A DNA stretch of 64,000 nt from Hemerocallis citrina (taxonomy: Eukaryota > Streptophyta > Magnoliopsida > Asparagales > Asphodelaceae): contig CM030366.1 of assembly GCA_017893485.1 (NCBI GenBank), positions 104,877,796 through 104,941,795 of the forward strand, written 5' to 3'. The translations under genes were made by a program, and so were the position numbers. Positions 11,033 to 22,377 of the stretch are shown here, piece after piece; the stretch's first letter is position 1; each line of letters starts with the position of its first letter. The notes below the pieces were generated by a model. That model was not told where the DNA came from. It searched no databases and was given only the letters and a program-made list of their open reading frames with translations.

Positions 11033-11877
11033 ATCGCCGAGTTGCGTCTAGCGGAGGCATCGCCAAACACGGTAGCAGTTGAGGTCTCTCATCTCCGAGC
11101 TGACTTAGGGGCGACGAAGTTGGCCCTTTCTCGCAGTCGAGAGTGTTTTCTCAAGAGCGAGTTGAATTTGGACCACCTCAAGCTAACGTTGTCGAAGCGT
11201 CTCTCCGAGCTGAAGCAACTAAAGAAACGAGCTTGAGAAGCTCCTCCCGAAGGGGAGGTGGAGTCGCTTCGGAAAACGCTATCTGATGTTTCGGTAGAGA
11301 GAGATGATCTGTTAGCTGAGATTCACGACTTGATGATAGCAGAAGATGAGCTTTTGGCGGGGAGAGAGGAACTGACTACAGCGATGTGCAAGTTGACGGC
11401 GGAGCTGGACGAGCTGAAGAGGGTTACATTCGACAAAAGCATCGAGGATACTCATCTCTGTCGAATTATTGTCGACAACTCTGGTGACGCAGGCTCTGCT
11501 CGGCTTCCTCGCTTCAAGATAGCTGTGAAGGACGACTCTCTGAAGTAACGAATCGTCAAACTCGAGGCGGAGGTCGCTCGCCTCAAACCCCAACCTGAAC
11601 GGATTAATGTCAGAAGCACGTCGTGTACTCATGAAGAAAGCGAGAGAGGAATTTCCTTTTACGAGCTTGCGACTCGCTAGCCTGCTGCTCGGCAGAGTCC
11701 TGTTGACGCACAAAGTGGGGTGGCTACTTCGTCGAGCGGAGCATCCGTTGGGGCCACCTTCAGAGGCAGTGCTGAGGATGCATCTCAGTTTGCCGGTCTA
11801 GAGACGAGCTCCGAGGTTAAGCACCGCCGTCCCCGAGTGTCTTTAAACCGGAACATCCCTGCCCCGAGGAGGCGTTG
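11033..11877 (+). pseudogene. Second antisense coiled-coil module, one reading frame with three stops
   Basis: An acceptor-like GTTCTTTCAG ends at 11032. From 11033 one frame stays coding-like to a final TGA at 11875-11877. It starts IAELRLAEASPNTVAVEV, continues as leucine, glutamate and lysine heptads, and ends in a basic tail (RRPRVSLNRNIPAPRRR). It is interrupted by TGA 11234-11236, TAA 11546-11548 and a TAG near 11681. It may be a further exon of the antisense gene or a duplicated C-terminal end. The similar composition and a second 3' UTR-like stretch after it favour duplication or alternative 3' ends. I know no function. Confidence 0.6.
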
Positions 11878-12059
11878 AAAGAGTTGTTGTAATTTTGGCT
11901 TTTCGAATTTCGTAGTTCGTCGTAGAGAAGAGTAGCTGGTCTTGTAATCTGAGATTCCTCAAACTTTAAACTTTATAGAAGTGAAAGCTTGTTTATTCTT
12001 TTTGTACTTGTGTGTTTTTGTGATTTGTTAATCATCTATGGTTGTCTATAGTCGTAGGA
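11878..12059 (+). other. 3' UTR-like stretch after antisense module
   Basis: T-rich sequence (GTTGTTGTAATTTTGG, then GTAATCTGAGATTCC) runs from the stop to the tandem array. It resembles a plant transcript end. No classical AATAAA is seen. Confidence 0.4.
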
Positions 12060-12848
12060 GTACTTCGGAATGGCGAACCGCTTCTTACTTGCTTACGGGC
12101 AAGTAGTAGAAGCGAGATCGGGCCAAGCTTTGGATCCCGAACTCGACGTTTGAGTAAGTTTCAACGGTTGTGGGAGCAGTTCCGAATGGCGAACTACTTC
12201 TAACTTGCTTACGAGCGAACTTGCAAAGCGGAATCGAGCCAAGTTTTTGACTCCGAACACGTCGTTTGAGTAAGTTTCAATGGTTGTAGGAGCAGTTCCG
12301 AATGACGAACCACTTAGCTCGTTTAAAAGCGAGCCTGCGAAGCAGAATCGAGCCAAGTTTTGGACTCCGAATACGTCGTTTAAGTAAGTTTCAACGGTTG
12401 TGGGAGCAGTTCCGAATGGCAAACCACTTCTAGCTCACTTAAAAGCGAGCCTGCGAAGCGGAATCGAGCCAAGTTTTGGACTCTGAACACGTTGTTTGAG
12501 TAATTTTCAATGGTTGTAGGAGCAGTTTCGAATGGCGAACCACTTCTAGCTCGCTTAAGAGCGAGCCTGCGAAGCGGAATCAAGCCAAGTTTTGGACTCC
12601 GAACACGTCGTTTGAGTAAGTTTCAACAGTTGTGGGAGCAAATCCGAATAGCGAACCACTTCTAGCTCGCTTAAGAGCGAGCCTGCGAGGCAGAATAGAG
12701 CCAAGTTTTGGACTCCGAACACATCGTTTGAGTAAGTTTTAATGGTTGTGGGAGCAGTTCCGAATGGCAAACCACTTCTAGCCCGCTTAGAAGCGAGCCT
12801 GCGAAGCGGAATCGAGCCAAGTTTTGGACTCCGAACACGTCGTTTGTG
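12060..12848. repeat. Tandem array of a 116-base unit, six to seven copies
   Basis: The phrase GAGTAAGTTTCAAYGGTTGTGG starts units at about 12151, 12268, 12382, 12498, 12613 and 12729, that is every 114-117 bases. Units carry TTCCGAATGGCGAACCACTTC, AGCGAGCCTGCGAAGCGGAAT and AAGTTTTGGACTCCGAACACG. Open frames on either strand across it are periodic by-products. It sits in the 3' UTR of the Tat pol transcript. Confidence 0.92.
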
Positions 12849-13045
12849 AAAGCACAATTAAGGTTTTAAACAGAGAGATAAAACAATCACAAGAGGATTA
12901 TTAGGCGAAAGAAGTTCTTTATTAATAACTGCTAATCGACCACTTCTAAGTTGCAGGCCGTTATTACAATCAGAAAATAAAGAAGCAAGTACAAATAAAA
13001 AGAAGATAGGAATGGCTCGACACTTGATGGTACTCGGAAAGGCGT

Positions 13046-14327
13046 TCAAACACCCTCTTGGTACTTCAGTAAATGGTCGGCATTCCAAGTTCTTGGTATC
13101 TCTCTGCCTTCGATATCTTCAAGACGATATGCTACTGGCCGAACTACCTTAGAGACTTTGTATGGTCATTCCCAATTCGGGGCTAGCTTGCTCTTTTGGC
13201 TGGGGAGTGAGATGGCTAGCTTTCTGAGGACTAAGTCTCCCTCCTTGAGATCTGTGGGACGGACCCTTTTGTTGTAGGCCTGCTCGATTCTTCTCCGATA
13301 ATTTTGCTGGCGAATTGAAACTCTTTCGCGGAGCTCATCGATGAGGTTCAAATTTGCTCGGAGCTCTTTGGCTTTCTGCTCTTCATAGGAAATAAGGCGA
13401 GGGGATGGCAAACCAACTTCTAAGGGGATTACGGCCTCGGACCCGTAGGTAAGATTGAAGGGCGACTCTCCTGTGGGGGTCCTTTTTGTAGTGCGGTAGT
13501 TCCACAATACGTTAGAAAGTTATTCTGCCATAAGCCTTTGGTCGACTTGTCTAGTCTCTTCTTGATGCCTGAGAGGATCTGTCTGTTGGCGTTCTCTACT
13601 TGACCGTTGGATTGAGGATGGGAGACGGAGGAGAAGTATTGCTGAATGCCAAGGTCTTCACATAATGAGCGGAATGTTGTCCCTGTAAACTGTGTTCTGT
13701 TATCTGTTACTAGGACTTGAGGTATGCCGAACCTATAGATTACATTTCTCCATAAGAACTGTAGTACTTTGTTCTCAGTAATAGTAGCCAGTGGTTCGGC
13801 CTCGATCCACTTACAGAAATAGTCGATTGCCACGACTAGGAACTTGAGCTGGCCTGGAACTGGTGGGAACGAACCTAGCAAGTCCATCCCCCTCATTGCG
13901 ATGGGAGTTGGACTCGAGAGAGATGTGAGTTGTGCTTAGGGAGGCGGCGGATGTTGGAGAACTGCTAACAGGGGCTGCATTGCCGGACATGTTGCTCGGC
14001 ATCTCGAAGTAGGGTAAGCCAGAAGTACCCGTAGTTCAAAACTTTCCTAGCGAGGGACCTTGATCCTGAATGGGCTCCACTTATACCTTCATGGAGTTCT
14101 TTCAAGGCATACAAGGCTTCTTCTGGAGAAAGACATCTCAAGTAGGGTCTGCCATCTACTTGGGTATAGGAGCATCTGTACAAGACTCCCTCAACAAGGG
14201 TGTACCGCTCCGTTCTCATCCTGATTCGGCGAGCTTCTTTAGGATCTTGGGGAAGGTTCCCATCTCTGAGGAACTCAATCAAAGGCTTCATCCAGTTATC
14301 CCTGAGTTGGACGGGCAGTGACTCCAT
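13046..14327 (-). pseudogene. Tat integrase, broken
   Basis: Integrase joins element cDNA to chromosomal DNA. The zinc-binding domain is at 13965-14327 (the histidines in ELHEGISGAHSG, cysteines in HVRQCSPC). The catalytic core at 13429-13896 has the aspartates in VVAIDYFCKW and VTDNRTQFT and the glutamate in SHPQSNGQVENANRQ. A C-terminal domain follows (TPTGESPFNLTYGSEAVIP, then WNADHLLKYQEGV) and ends at a TGA at 13046-13048. Frame changes separate the zinc domain from the core and the core from the tail. There is no chromodomain, which fits Tat rather than a chromovirus. Confidence 0.85.
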
Positions 14328-14411
14328 CGAGTCGGGGGCTTCTTCGTCGATGCTGGGCCTTAGTAGGACTTCGATTAGGATGGTCTACTCGAGACCTTGG
14401 AAGGAGGAGGA

Positions 14412-14820
14412 GGCTAGTTTGGAGAGGGCATCTTCTTGGGCATTCTCTTCTCTAGGGATCCTCTGGAGTTGTTCCTCTTCGAACGAAGCCATGAGACTTT
14501 GGACCTTGGCTAAGTACTTGGCCATTCGGTCGTCTCACGCCTCATATTCTCCTAAGACCTGTTTCACCACGAGCTGAGAGTCACTGAATATTCGGACACG
14601 TTGTGCTCCTGCCTTTAGAGCCATGCCTAAGCCTGCTATTAGGACTTCATACTCAGCTTCGTTGTTGGAAGCTTTGAAATTGATGCTGAGGGAGTATTGG
14701 AGAACGAAGTATTCGGGGCCTGCCAGAATAACTCCGGCTCCGCTCCCTTTGGCGCAAGAAGATCCATCTACATATACTGTCCAGATGGGGGGTCCGGGAT
14801 TGTGCTTTCCACTATAAATT
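14412..14820 (-). pseudogene. Second, archaeal-type RNase H of Tat pol
   Basis: This domain (RVT_3-like) follows the ordinary RNase H and is a hallmark of the Tat lineage, where it may compensate for a degenerate first RNase H. Catalytic positions can be seen: D in YVDGSS, E in NNEAEYEVLIAGL, D in FSDSQLVVKQV and a last D in AQEDALSKLAS. A TGA interrupts it near 14530, and another stop follows at its end before the integrase zinc domain. The open frame is too short to be obvious without reading through these stops. Confidence 0.8.
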
Positions 14821-14879
14821 CGGCTAGGGCTTAGGCCTTGATAGCAGTCCGAGGCTGATAAGATATGTCATGTTGACTC

Positions 14880-15233
14880 AGCTCGATTGACCACTTCATT
14901 AGACGTCCGGAGGTCTCGGGCTTGTGCAGGACCTACTTGAGCGGCTGGTTGGTAAGGACGACCGCCGAGTGGGAATGAAAATAGGGGCGGAGCTTCCTGG
15001 CTGCCATAACCAAGGCGTATGCTATCTTTTCCAATCTCGGATAGCGGAGCTCAGCGTCTCTAAGGACCTTGCTCACAAAATAGATAGGCTTCTGAGCCTT
15101 GTCTTCTTCCTTCACTAGGACAACACTGAGGGTTTGCTCGGATGCAGCGAGGTAGAGGTAGAGTGTTTCCCCGAGAGTAGGCTTGCTGAGGGGGGTTGAC
15201 CAGAAAGGCTTTCAGTTGGTCGAACGATTCTTG
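14880..15233 (-). pseudogene. First RNase H domain of Tat pol
   Basis: The stretch KPIYFVSKVLRDAELRYPRLEKIAYA is the conserved Ty3/gypsy RNase H region, which degrades the RNA of the RNA-DNA hybrid. Frame breaks separate it from RT at 15234 and from the second RNase H. The expected aspartates are hard to trace, consistent with degeneration. Confidence 0.7.
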
Positions 15234-16250
15234 CTACTGTTGGCCCCACTTAAAGCCCTTAGCCCCTCTGAGGGCTTTGAAGAAAGGAAGACACTTTTTT
15301 CCTGACATAGACAGGAAGCACCCTATAGCCGCGAGGCGTCCTGTAAACTTTTGTACTTCTTTCACATTTGTAGGAGGAGCCATATTAAGGATGGCTTTTA
15401 TCTTCTCGGGGTTGGCTTCAATCCCCCTTTGACTGACCATAAAGCCCAGAAATTTACCAGATGAGACCCCGAAGGCACACTTATTCGGGTTTGGTCTCAT
15501 GTTATGCTTCCTCAATACGTTGAAGGCTTCTTGGAGGTCGGCGACATGGTCGGACCCCTAGATACTTTTTACTAGCATATCATCGACGTACACCTCCATG
15601 TTCCGGCCGATCTGACTCTTAAAGACCTTATTGAAGAGGCATTGGTAGGTGGTACCGGCATTTTTGAGCCCGAAGGGCATTACTCTATAGCAATAGAGGC
15701 CTTGATCTATGATGAAGGACGTCTTTAGGATATCTGGGGGGAACATTCTGATTTGGTTGTACACGGAGAAGGCATCCATGAAGCTCAACAACTCATGGCC
15801 TGAAGTAGCATCGATCAAGGTGTCGATGCTGGGGAGTGGGAAAGGATCCTTGGGGCATGCATTGTTCAAATCTGTGAAGTCGATGCAAATTCTCCAACTT
15901 CCATTGGCCTTCTTAACCATAACAACATTAGAGAGCCACTCGGGATAATTGACCTCTTGTATGAACCGGGCTTTAAGGAGCTTCTCCACTTCTTCCTTTA
16001 TAGCTTGCTGGCACTCAGGGGCAAACTTTTGCCTCTTCTGCTGGACCAGCTTGGACCCCGAGGCGACGCTTAGGTGGTGGACAAGGAGCTCTTCGGAAAT
16101 TCCCGGCATGTCGACAGCCGACCATGCGAAGAGGTCCCGATTCTTCTTTATGCACTGGACTATATCGAAACAGAGAGCAGAGGGAAGGGTTTTGCTGATG
16201 AAGAATTTGCGGGTCGGATCTTGCTCCGAGAAGAGCACTTCCTCTAGCAC
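15234..16250 (-). pseudogene. Tat reverse transcriptase
   Basis: RT copies the element RNA into DNA. The conserved blocks are WLSNVVMVKKANGSWRICID, NNACPKDPFPLPSIDTLID, the first aspartate in FMDAFSVYNQI, MPFGLKNAGTTYQ and the YVDDMLVKS box that carries the catalytic pair. After a TAG near 15556 the thumb and connection continue in another ORF (MRPNPNKCAFGVSSGKFLGF, then APPTNVKEVQKFTGRLAA). Apart from that break the domain is well preserved, including YVDD. Confidence 0.9.
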
Positions 16251-16261
16251 GTCTACCGATT

Positions 16262-16912
16262 CTAAAATAGTCTAGGTGTTCCCTGGGGAATTTCAAGGGT
16301 CTCGAGGGAAAGGACGGGTCCTCCGGTCAAGGTCATGTAGCATTTGCGGGCCATCTCTTGACTTCCCCTTACTTCCCCTACACCTGCCTTGGTGGGGAAC
16401 TTCATTTTTAGATGATAAGCTAACGGGACAGCTTCTAAAGCAGCTAGGCCAGGTCGACCTAGGATCACATTGTAAGCGGCTAGGACGTCGACAACCATGA
16501 AGTCTATTGGCTCCGTTCGGGTAGTAGAAGTTTTGCCAGCGGTTACGTCGAGGGTTCTAACCCCTTTGATCGTCACTGACACTCCCTTGAACCCATGGAG
16601 AGTGTAGCTGGCGGGCTTTAGCCTGTCCCGCTATAATTTGAGTCCTCGGAAGGCCGCCAAGAAGAGGATGTTGACAGAACTGCCGTTATCCACCAGAATT
16701 CTTTCCACTTTGAAGTTAGCCATGTGGAGGTTAATCACCAGTGCATCACAGTGGGGGGTTCGGACACCCTCAAGATCGTCATCCGAGAAAGTAACCGGGA
16801 CTCCAAGACCTTTGGAAGGGGGTAGGCTGTTCACCGAATTGACTTCCCTGATGAAAGCCTTTCGAGAAGAGTTAGAGGTTCCTCCCATTGTACCTCCGTG
16901 GATGAGGTGCAA
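16262..16912 (-). pseudogene. Tat aspartic protease region
   Basis: The retroviral-type aspartic protease matures Gag-Pol. The active site reads LVDNGSSVNIL (Asp-Asn-Gly in place of the commoner Asp-Thr-Gly, usual in Tat elements). The flanking MANFKVERILVD and, after a stop near 16630, DVLAAYNVILGRPGLAALEA are typical of this lineage. The break just after the active site inactivates it. Confidence 0.8.
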
Positions 16913-18755
16913 GATGCGCTCTTCTTTGAATTTGGGAGTCTCGTCGCGCCTCTCAGGCCGCTTGTTAGCCCCCCTGGGGTGTGGAGGAAGATCGTCCCAG
17001 TCCTTTCTTACAAACTTGGAGAGCTGCCCTCTCTGAATAAGGGCTTCGATCTCATTCTTCAGGGCCCGACAGTCATTGGTGTCGTGGTCGTGGTCTCAAT
17101 GGTAGCGACACCACTTCTCCTTATCCCTCTTCTTCCCTGGAGTATTCATCTTCGGGGCAGGAGGCAGGATCCCTTCTTTCTCTACCTCCATGAGAATAGT
17201 TGAAACATTGGTGTTGAGAGGGGTAAACTTTTCAAATCTGGGAGGTGGACGATGCTGACCCCCGTTGTCCTTCTGGAGTTTTTTAGCTCCCTCGTCTTCA
17301 GCTACCTTCCTCTTATTTCCAGAAGAGGATCCCTCGAATGTGGGGCGATGTTCAGCTTCCTCCGCCCGGATATACTTCACACTTCTGAGGAGGAGGTCGG
17401 AGAAGTCCCTCGGGGGTTTTTTTGGCTAGGGAGGACCAAAGGTTAGAGTTGAGGACATTGGACTGGAAGGCAGCTGCAGTGACTGATTGGTCGAGGGAGG
17501 AGATTGACCTGGCATCCGCGGTAAACCGCTTGACATAATCTCTTAACTTCTCGCCCTTCTTCTGATTGAGGAAGAGTAGTGAAATTCTCGTCTTTTCGGA
17601 GCGGCGGCTGCTTACGAAGTGGGTTATGAAGAGGGTCTTGAACTGTTCAAAGGAGAAGATGGAGGACGGAGCGAGGCGGAAGTACCATTCCCGAGCTGGA
17701 CTTTTGAGAGTGGCTGGGAAAGTCTTGCATATGAGGGTATCGGAGGCTTGGTTGATCATCATGAGAGTTTTGAAACTCTCGATGTGATCCATGGGGTCTG
17801 ACTCCCCCGTATATGTCTCGAACTGCGGGGGCTTGAAGTTTGCTGGAACTGGGTGCCTCCATGATGGTTCGAGAAAACGGAGGTCTGCTAGGCTGGAGGG
17901 TCCTTCCTCTCAGTTCCTCGTCTCTATCGAGTTGACCGAGGCACCTCTCCATCTCGTGGAGGCGGCGGTAGATGGCATCATCCCTTCGACGGTATGCTGG
18001 TGAGCCTCTAGACTCGTCTTCGTACGAAGGGGAGGGCTACAACGTCGGTAGATCGGAGACTGGTGAGGGCTAAGAATGTGATGGTGGCGGCTCGGAGCTT
18101 GAGGAGGACTTAGGGACCGATGGCTGGGGCTCCGAACTGGCTGAGGAGTGGGGAACCTCTGAACATTATTATTGTTGTTTGGTGGGAGATTGAGGGCCTG
18201 CAAGATTGTTGCCTGGAACTCTTGGAATTCTTCTCCGGTGATAGGTCCGTTCTGGTCCCTCTGGGGCTGTCGACCAGCAGGAGAATGATGCCTTCTTCGA
18301 CGGTACTCAGGGGACTCCCTCCGTCTCCTGTGAAGAGGGGACCTCCTGTGGTCGCGGCGGCGAGGAGATCGCTCATTTGGACGTTCTGAGCGGGAGGGGA
18401 CCTCCCTCACGGGCCCGCCTTTCATCCAAACGGTGGCGAAGGTCCTCTTCTTTCTGCCGATTGATGATGACGTTGCAGAGGTCTTTTGAGGGCCGAGGGT
18501 TATGGGATGCCATGGAGTTGGTTGAAGGGTTATGTACGGAGATATGGTTGTGGTGAAGGGGTTGCTTCTGAGGAGGAGCACGAGAGGTCCCAATACCGGT
18601 GTTCTAGGGCCCAACTTGAGCCCGCTGGGGCTGAGGGTTCTGAAGAGGAGGCTGCTCCTGCTGCAAGGGCTGATCAGGCTGAGGAGGGAGTTATCCCTGC
18701 TGCTGGACGGTTTGGAGGGGGACCTTGTGTTGTGGTTGAGGAGGAGTGGGTCCAC
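16913..18755 (-). pseudogene. Tat gag
   Basis: Gag forms the particle. The N-terminal part (about 18755-17910) is proline-, serine- and arginine-rich with a disordered look and an asparagine run. The conserved Retrotrans_gag domain lies at 17792-17352, with SPAREWYFRLAPSSIFSFEQ and then KKGEKLRDYVKRFT. The C-terminal part at 17380-17096 contains a KWCRYH remnant of the nucleic-acid-binding end. Three frames are needed to read it, so there are at least two frameshifts. Confidence 0.85.
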
Positions 18756-18840
18756 GGTTGGACCCTCTAGATCTCAGTTTCCTTGGTGGCATGGCTGGAG
18801 GTGGTACTGACCGACAGAAGGGGTTGGACTGCTATTCGTG

Positions 18841-18860
18841 GTTCCTACAGACGGCACCAA
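18841..18860 (-). other. Primer binding site of Tat element
   Basis: The minus strand reads TTGGTGCCGTCTGTAGGAAC two bases inside the 5' LTR. The TTGGYGCCGTCTGTGGGAA type of site is common in plant Tat elements. I do not assign the exact tRNA. Confidence 0.75.
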
Positions 18861-18862
18861 CC

Positions 18863-19426
18863 TGTTGCCGCTGAAATCGATGTGGGGACAAATAGATAGA
18901 TTTGTGGATTCGAGGGAATTTAAATAGTCAAACCTGAACACCTTCATCAGAGTTTGACTGAGATTCTTCTGCCGTTGACCTGCAAAAAGTGCGAAACACC
19001 GGGGTTGATTCCGGTGACACACCCTCCGACGCTCTTGTCAGTAATCAGAAAGATTATGAAAGAGCTTTGATTGGCAAAAGATTGATTACCTGGTAACAGT
19101 GGGGGATGGGGGGTATTTATAGCCGCTTTAGGAACAAGTTTCGGGATAAAATCAAATCCCTACTTCCCAGTGGATAGATAGAAGTGATCAGGACCGTTGA
19201 TTAAGGACAATTATAAACCCTAATTCTATCCAGTTGGACTGGGTTTCTTGCGGGTTGAAACCCGCACCCAGTAAGACGAATCAATTTATGGGTTATTGGG
19301 CCTTTGGAGAAAAGCCAGTTCCCATTCCAAACCCATTTGTAGGTGAAATTACAATTTTACCCCCGAGCTTTAAGATTCGTGCCTGATTTGGATGGTTCCG
19401 ATTTAACCCTATTTTTAGCCATATCA
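18863..19426 (-). repeat. 5' LTR of Tat element
   Basis: Direct repeat of 5725-6289. The minus-strand TATA box is at 19113-19122 (CTATAAATAC). It is followed at 19427 by the second TTACT target copy. Confidence 0.92.
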
Positions 19427-19701
19427 TTACTATTATTACTATTATTGTTATTATTACTAGTTGATTATTTGATTTATTTTGTGAAATCGAAAATTGAATT
19501 TTAGATTTCAACCTATTCTACATAATTTGCTGGAATTTGTTATTGTTATTATTATTGTAAATTTTGTATCGAACAAGCATAAAGTTTAATCGATACTATA
19601 TTATATTAATTGATTTATTTATTATTAAACCCTATAAGCCTATCTTCTCTTGGATCCTATTCAATCCGCATCTATTAACCCAATAACCTAAAATCCGTTA
19701 C

Positions 19702-19722
19702 CCTATATATATAAACCTACCC
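19702..19722 (+). promoter_or_regulatory. TATA-like region of the large split LTR
   Basis: CCCTATATATATAAACC precedes a C-rich and pyrimidine-rich stretch that opens the GC-rich tract. This layout mirrors the promoter and leader of the related LTRs near 33200 and 39090 on the other strand. Confidence 0.45.
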
Positions 19723-21540
19723 TAAACCTAACCTAACCCTACCCCCTACTGTTTAATTACCTAGCCATCAACCCCCATTCTTCTTCCTGTACATCTTCTC
19801 CACTTCGATAACCCTCCCTCCGTCTCTTCTGTTCCCCTCTAGGCCTGTGCCACGCCCACCTGCAGTCGCAACGCATGTCCCTGCCCCGCTTCGTCTTCCT
19901 CTCCCCCTCATCCTCTTCCCGTCTTCACCTCAATGCCGCCCTCGTGCTTCCCCAGTAGCGCCGCCCTGTCGAATCTCGACATCAGATGCACCCGCAGCCA
20001 GTCGCCGACCCCGACCTTCCATCGTTGTCGCCGCCTTCTCCAGCGACCACATCGACAACCAACCCTCCTCCTACCTCTCATCATCAGCCAACCGCGGTCG
20101 AGCGCCGCCCTATTCAGTGCAGCCCTGTGCACCCTGTTGCGACTACGCACAGCGCAACAGTCCTCGTGCTGTGCTCCCCTGCCGGTGACCCCCATCCTAG
20201 TGCCGCTCCCGCTTCCATCAGCCTCCCTGGGATGCTCACTCATGACCAGAGACAGCCCCCGTGCCTCCTCTTTTCCTGTGTGTTGTCCCTCCGACGCACA
20301 ACCAGTAGACCCCGATAGCCCCAGAGCTCCCCACGCGATACAGCCCCCCCGATCCCCACCACCAGTGCCGCCAGTCGTGATCCCCGCTGCTCCCTCTCTC
20401 TTCCCTGTTGCCATTACTGTTCGGTGTTCGGGAGAAGAAGTGGGGAGGGATTTGCCGCAGTGTGTGCTATTTGCTGTTGTGGAAGTGAAAAGTTGGGTTG
20501 TGGTGTTTGGTGTTCGGCGGTGAGGAGATCCCGATTCCCTGTGTTGGTGTCTGTGAAGAGAGTTGGTTTGTATTGAGCTATGTTTGCTGTTGTGGAGTAG
20601 TCGATCCCGTCTGGACGTTTGCTGTTTGGTTGAATGGGGGATCTAAGTTGGTTGTTGTTTTGGTGGTTTCTATTTTGTCTAGGGGATTAGGTGCTATGTG
20701 TGTTTACTGTTTGGAGTGTGGGGGATCCGCTGTGTTATGTTTGTGTGCTTTCTGTTGTGGAGTAGGAGATTCTGATTGGTGTTTGGTGTTTGGGTTGATC
20801 TGGAGTTGCTGTGGGTTGTGTGTCGGATTGCTGTCTCTTCGCTCTTATTTGTTGTTGGTCTTGTTGCTGTTCTTTTGCAGTTAGTTTCTTCGTTGTGCGC
20901 ATGTAAGCACACGTGCTGCCGTCGGAATTCTTATCCCGTTATTCTTGTATATTCAGAATCGTCTCCTAACAGGCAAGTGTCACTTGAACTTATTTTTATT
21001 GTTTCTAGTTTAAGAAAACACTTCTTGAAATCCGGCAAGTAGTTATCAACTTGAATATCACATTTAATTGAACTCCGTTGTTTCCTTATTGTATAATGCT
21101 ATTGATTCATAGTTGTCTCATCGTGCCATTGCTATTGAAATAACACTTGAATCGTAAATTTATTGTACTATTGAACATTCACATATATGCTTTATCATTT
21201 GCTTGATTTTATACTGAGGTTTCGACCCGGTTCCTGACACAGTAACTTTAATCATTGCATATAGAAATTGTAGTACACTGAATCCATATATTGTTATGTT
21301 TTGCATATAAACCGTGTTTTCCATATTTAATGAATTGGACCATGTATATTTCATGTACTGTATAGTATTGATATCACCTTGAAATTGTACTAGTGCTACC
21401 AGTCTCATCAATTGTACCTGTTGCATGAATATTGATACCATCGTCCACATTGATCACATGCATGTTCATAAATGATTGTTAATAAAGAATGTTAATCAAG
21501 TCGGGGTTAAGAGTTGACTAGGGTAGTTGATAATATAGTG

Positions 21541-21710
21541 ATTCAGTGCCACGTCAAGGATTGACGGGGGTCACCTCTAGGACCTACGGGGGCCACCTCT
21601 AGAACCCATCACATGGAACTAAGTGCCACGTAGAACTAAGTGCCACGTCAAGGATTAGCGGGGGCCACCTCTATGACCTACGGGAGCTACCTCTAGAATC
21701 CATTACATGA
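21541..21710 (+). repeat. Two-copy block inside the large LTR
   Basis: The phrase AGTGCCACGTCAAGGATT followed by GGGGGYCACCTCTA, ACCTACGGG and CTACCTCTAGAA occurs twice, the second copy starting near 21640. It lies in the U5-like part of the LTR and is non-coding. Confidence 0.65.
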
Positions 21711-22377
21711 TCGTGTTATTATTGAAATGTTATATTGTGTCAAGTACATGAACTATAGAATTTACCACCTTGGTCTAAATGAAATTGATTTTATGCATGG
21801 AACCTGTAGTATGGGATGCAGTAGTACGTGCATTAGTTAGGATTAAAATGAATAATAGACTTATAGACATAAATGAACATCAAACATTGACACTAATACT
21901 GAATACTAGTTATTAAACATTGATTCCTGATTCTGAATTATTGATTATCAACTTTTGATTTTATTACCGTTTATCATTTATTGACTCTGATATCGTTCCA
22001 AGTTTCGTTCTTGTTATATAGTCAATTATTTCCTACTTAATTTACTGCTTTCTACTACTTGTCGCCTGAAGCTTGCTCTAACGGGTTCTCTCCCTCTTTC
22101 TTTTGAGTTATGTTATACAGGTACAGTGATGGGTAACCGAAAGGAACTCGTCGAACTGTTGCTGCATTGCATATTCTCGACTTATTTGGTAAGTTCTTGT
22201 ATTCCAAATTTGATTATTGAATTTTATTCTCATTTATGTGATTATGTTTTCTGCGTGGTTGTGATTATTCTTTTCATGTTGTTAAGTTAAGACTGGTACA
22301 ACTTATGGATGTTAAAATCATTCGTTGGGCTATGTCACGTGCTTGTATTCCTGTATTTTGGAAAGTGGGTCATGACA

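Larger units (their letters stand above)
5725..19426 (-). mobile_element. Complete Ty3/gypsy Tat-lineage retrotransposon with antisense gene
   Basis: LTRs of about 565 bases (5725-6289 and 18863-19426) flank the element, and the 5-base TTACT occurs at 5720-5724 and again at 19427-19431 as target duplication. Read on the minus strand the order is 5' LTR, primer site, gag, protease, RT, RNase H, second RNase H, integrase, tandem array, antisense gene, tandem array, purine tract, 3' LTR. The second RNase H and the antisense ORF between pol and the 3' LTR are marks of the Tat lineage. The LTRs differ at perhaps 7-10 percent by eye and every ORF is broken, so the copy is old and not autonomous. 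Confidence 0.92.
5415..22377 (+). mobile_element. 3' LTR of the coding-poor gypsy-like element, split by the Tat element
   Basis: The LTR begins TGTAACC at 5415 right after the purine tract, runs to 5724, and resumes at 19432 after the Tat insertion. It ends at 22377 in GGGTCATGACA. The last 26 bases (22352-22377) resemble the reverse complement of the LTR edge at 30120 (TGTCACGCCCCGCTTCCC), so the two elements are relatives. Without the insertion the LTR is about 3.26 kb. It contains a TATA region near 19705, a GC-rich tract at about 19840-20530 and a duplicated block at 21541-21710. Copia sequence starts immediately at 22378. Open frames in the GC-rich tract are chance frames on both strands. 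Confidence 0.8.

Noticed and set aside
12093..12857. Chain of minus-strand frames with repeating LARFRFAGSLLSEL text
   Set aside because: Translation of the 116-base tandem array, open because the unit lacks stops in one frame.
19847..20884. Overlapping proline- and serine-rich frames on both strands
   Set aside because: They overlap each other on both strands in a GC-rich LTR segment, start inside the LTR and show no domain; by-products of composition.
20600..22300. Host gene promoter or exon between the LTR GC-rich tract and 22377
   Set aside because: Ends and length fit one continuous LTR; the CCACCTCTAGGACCTACGG block is LTR sequence and no exon-like frame is present.
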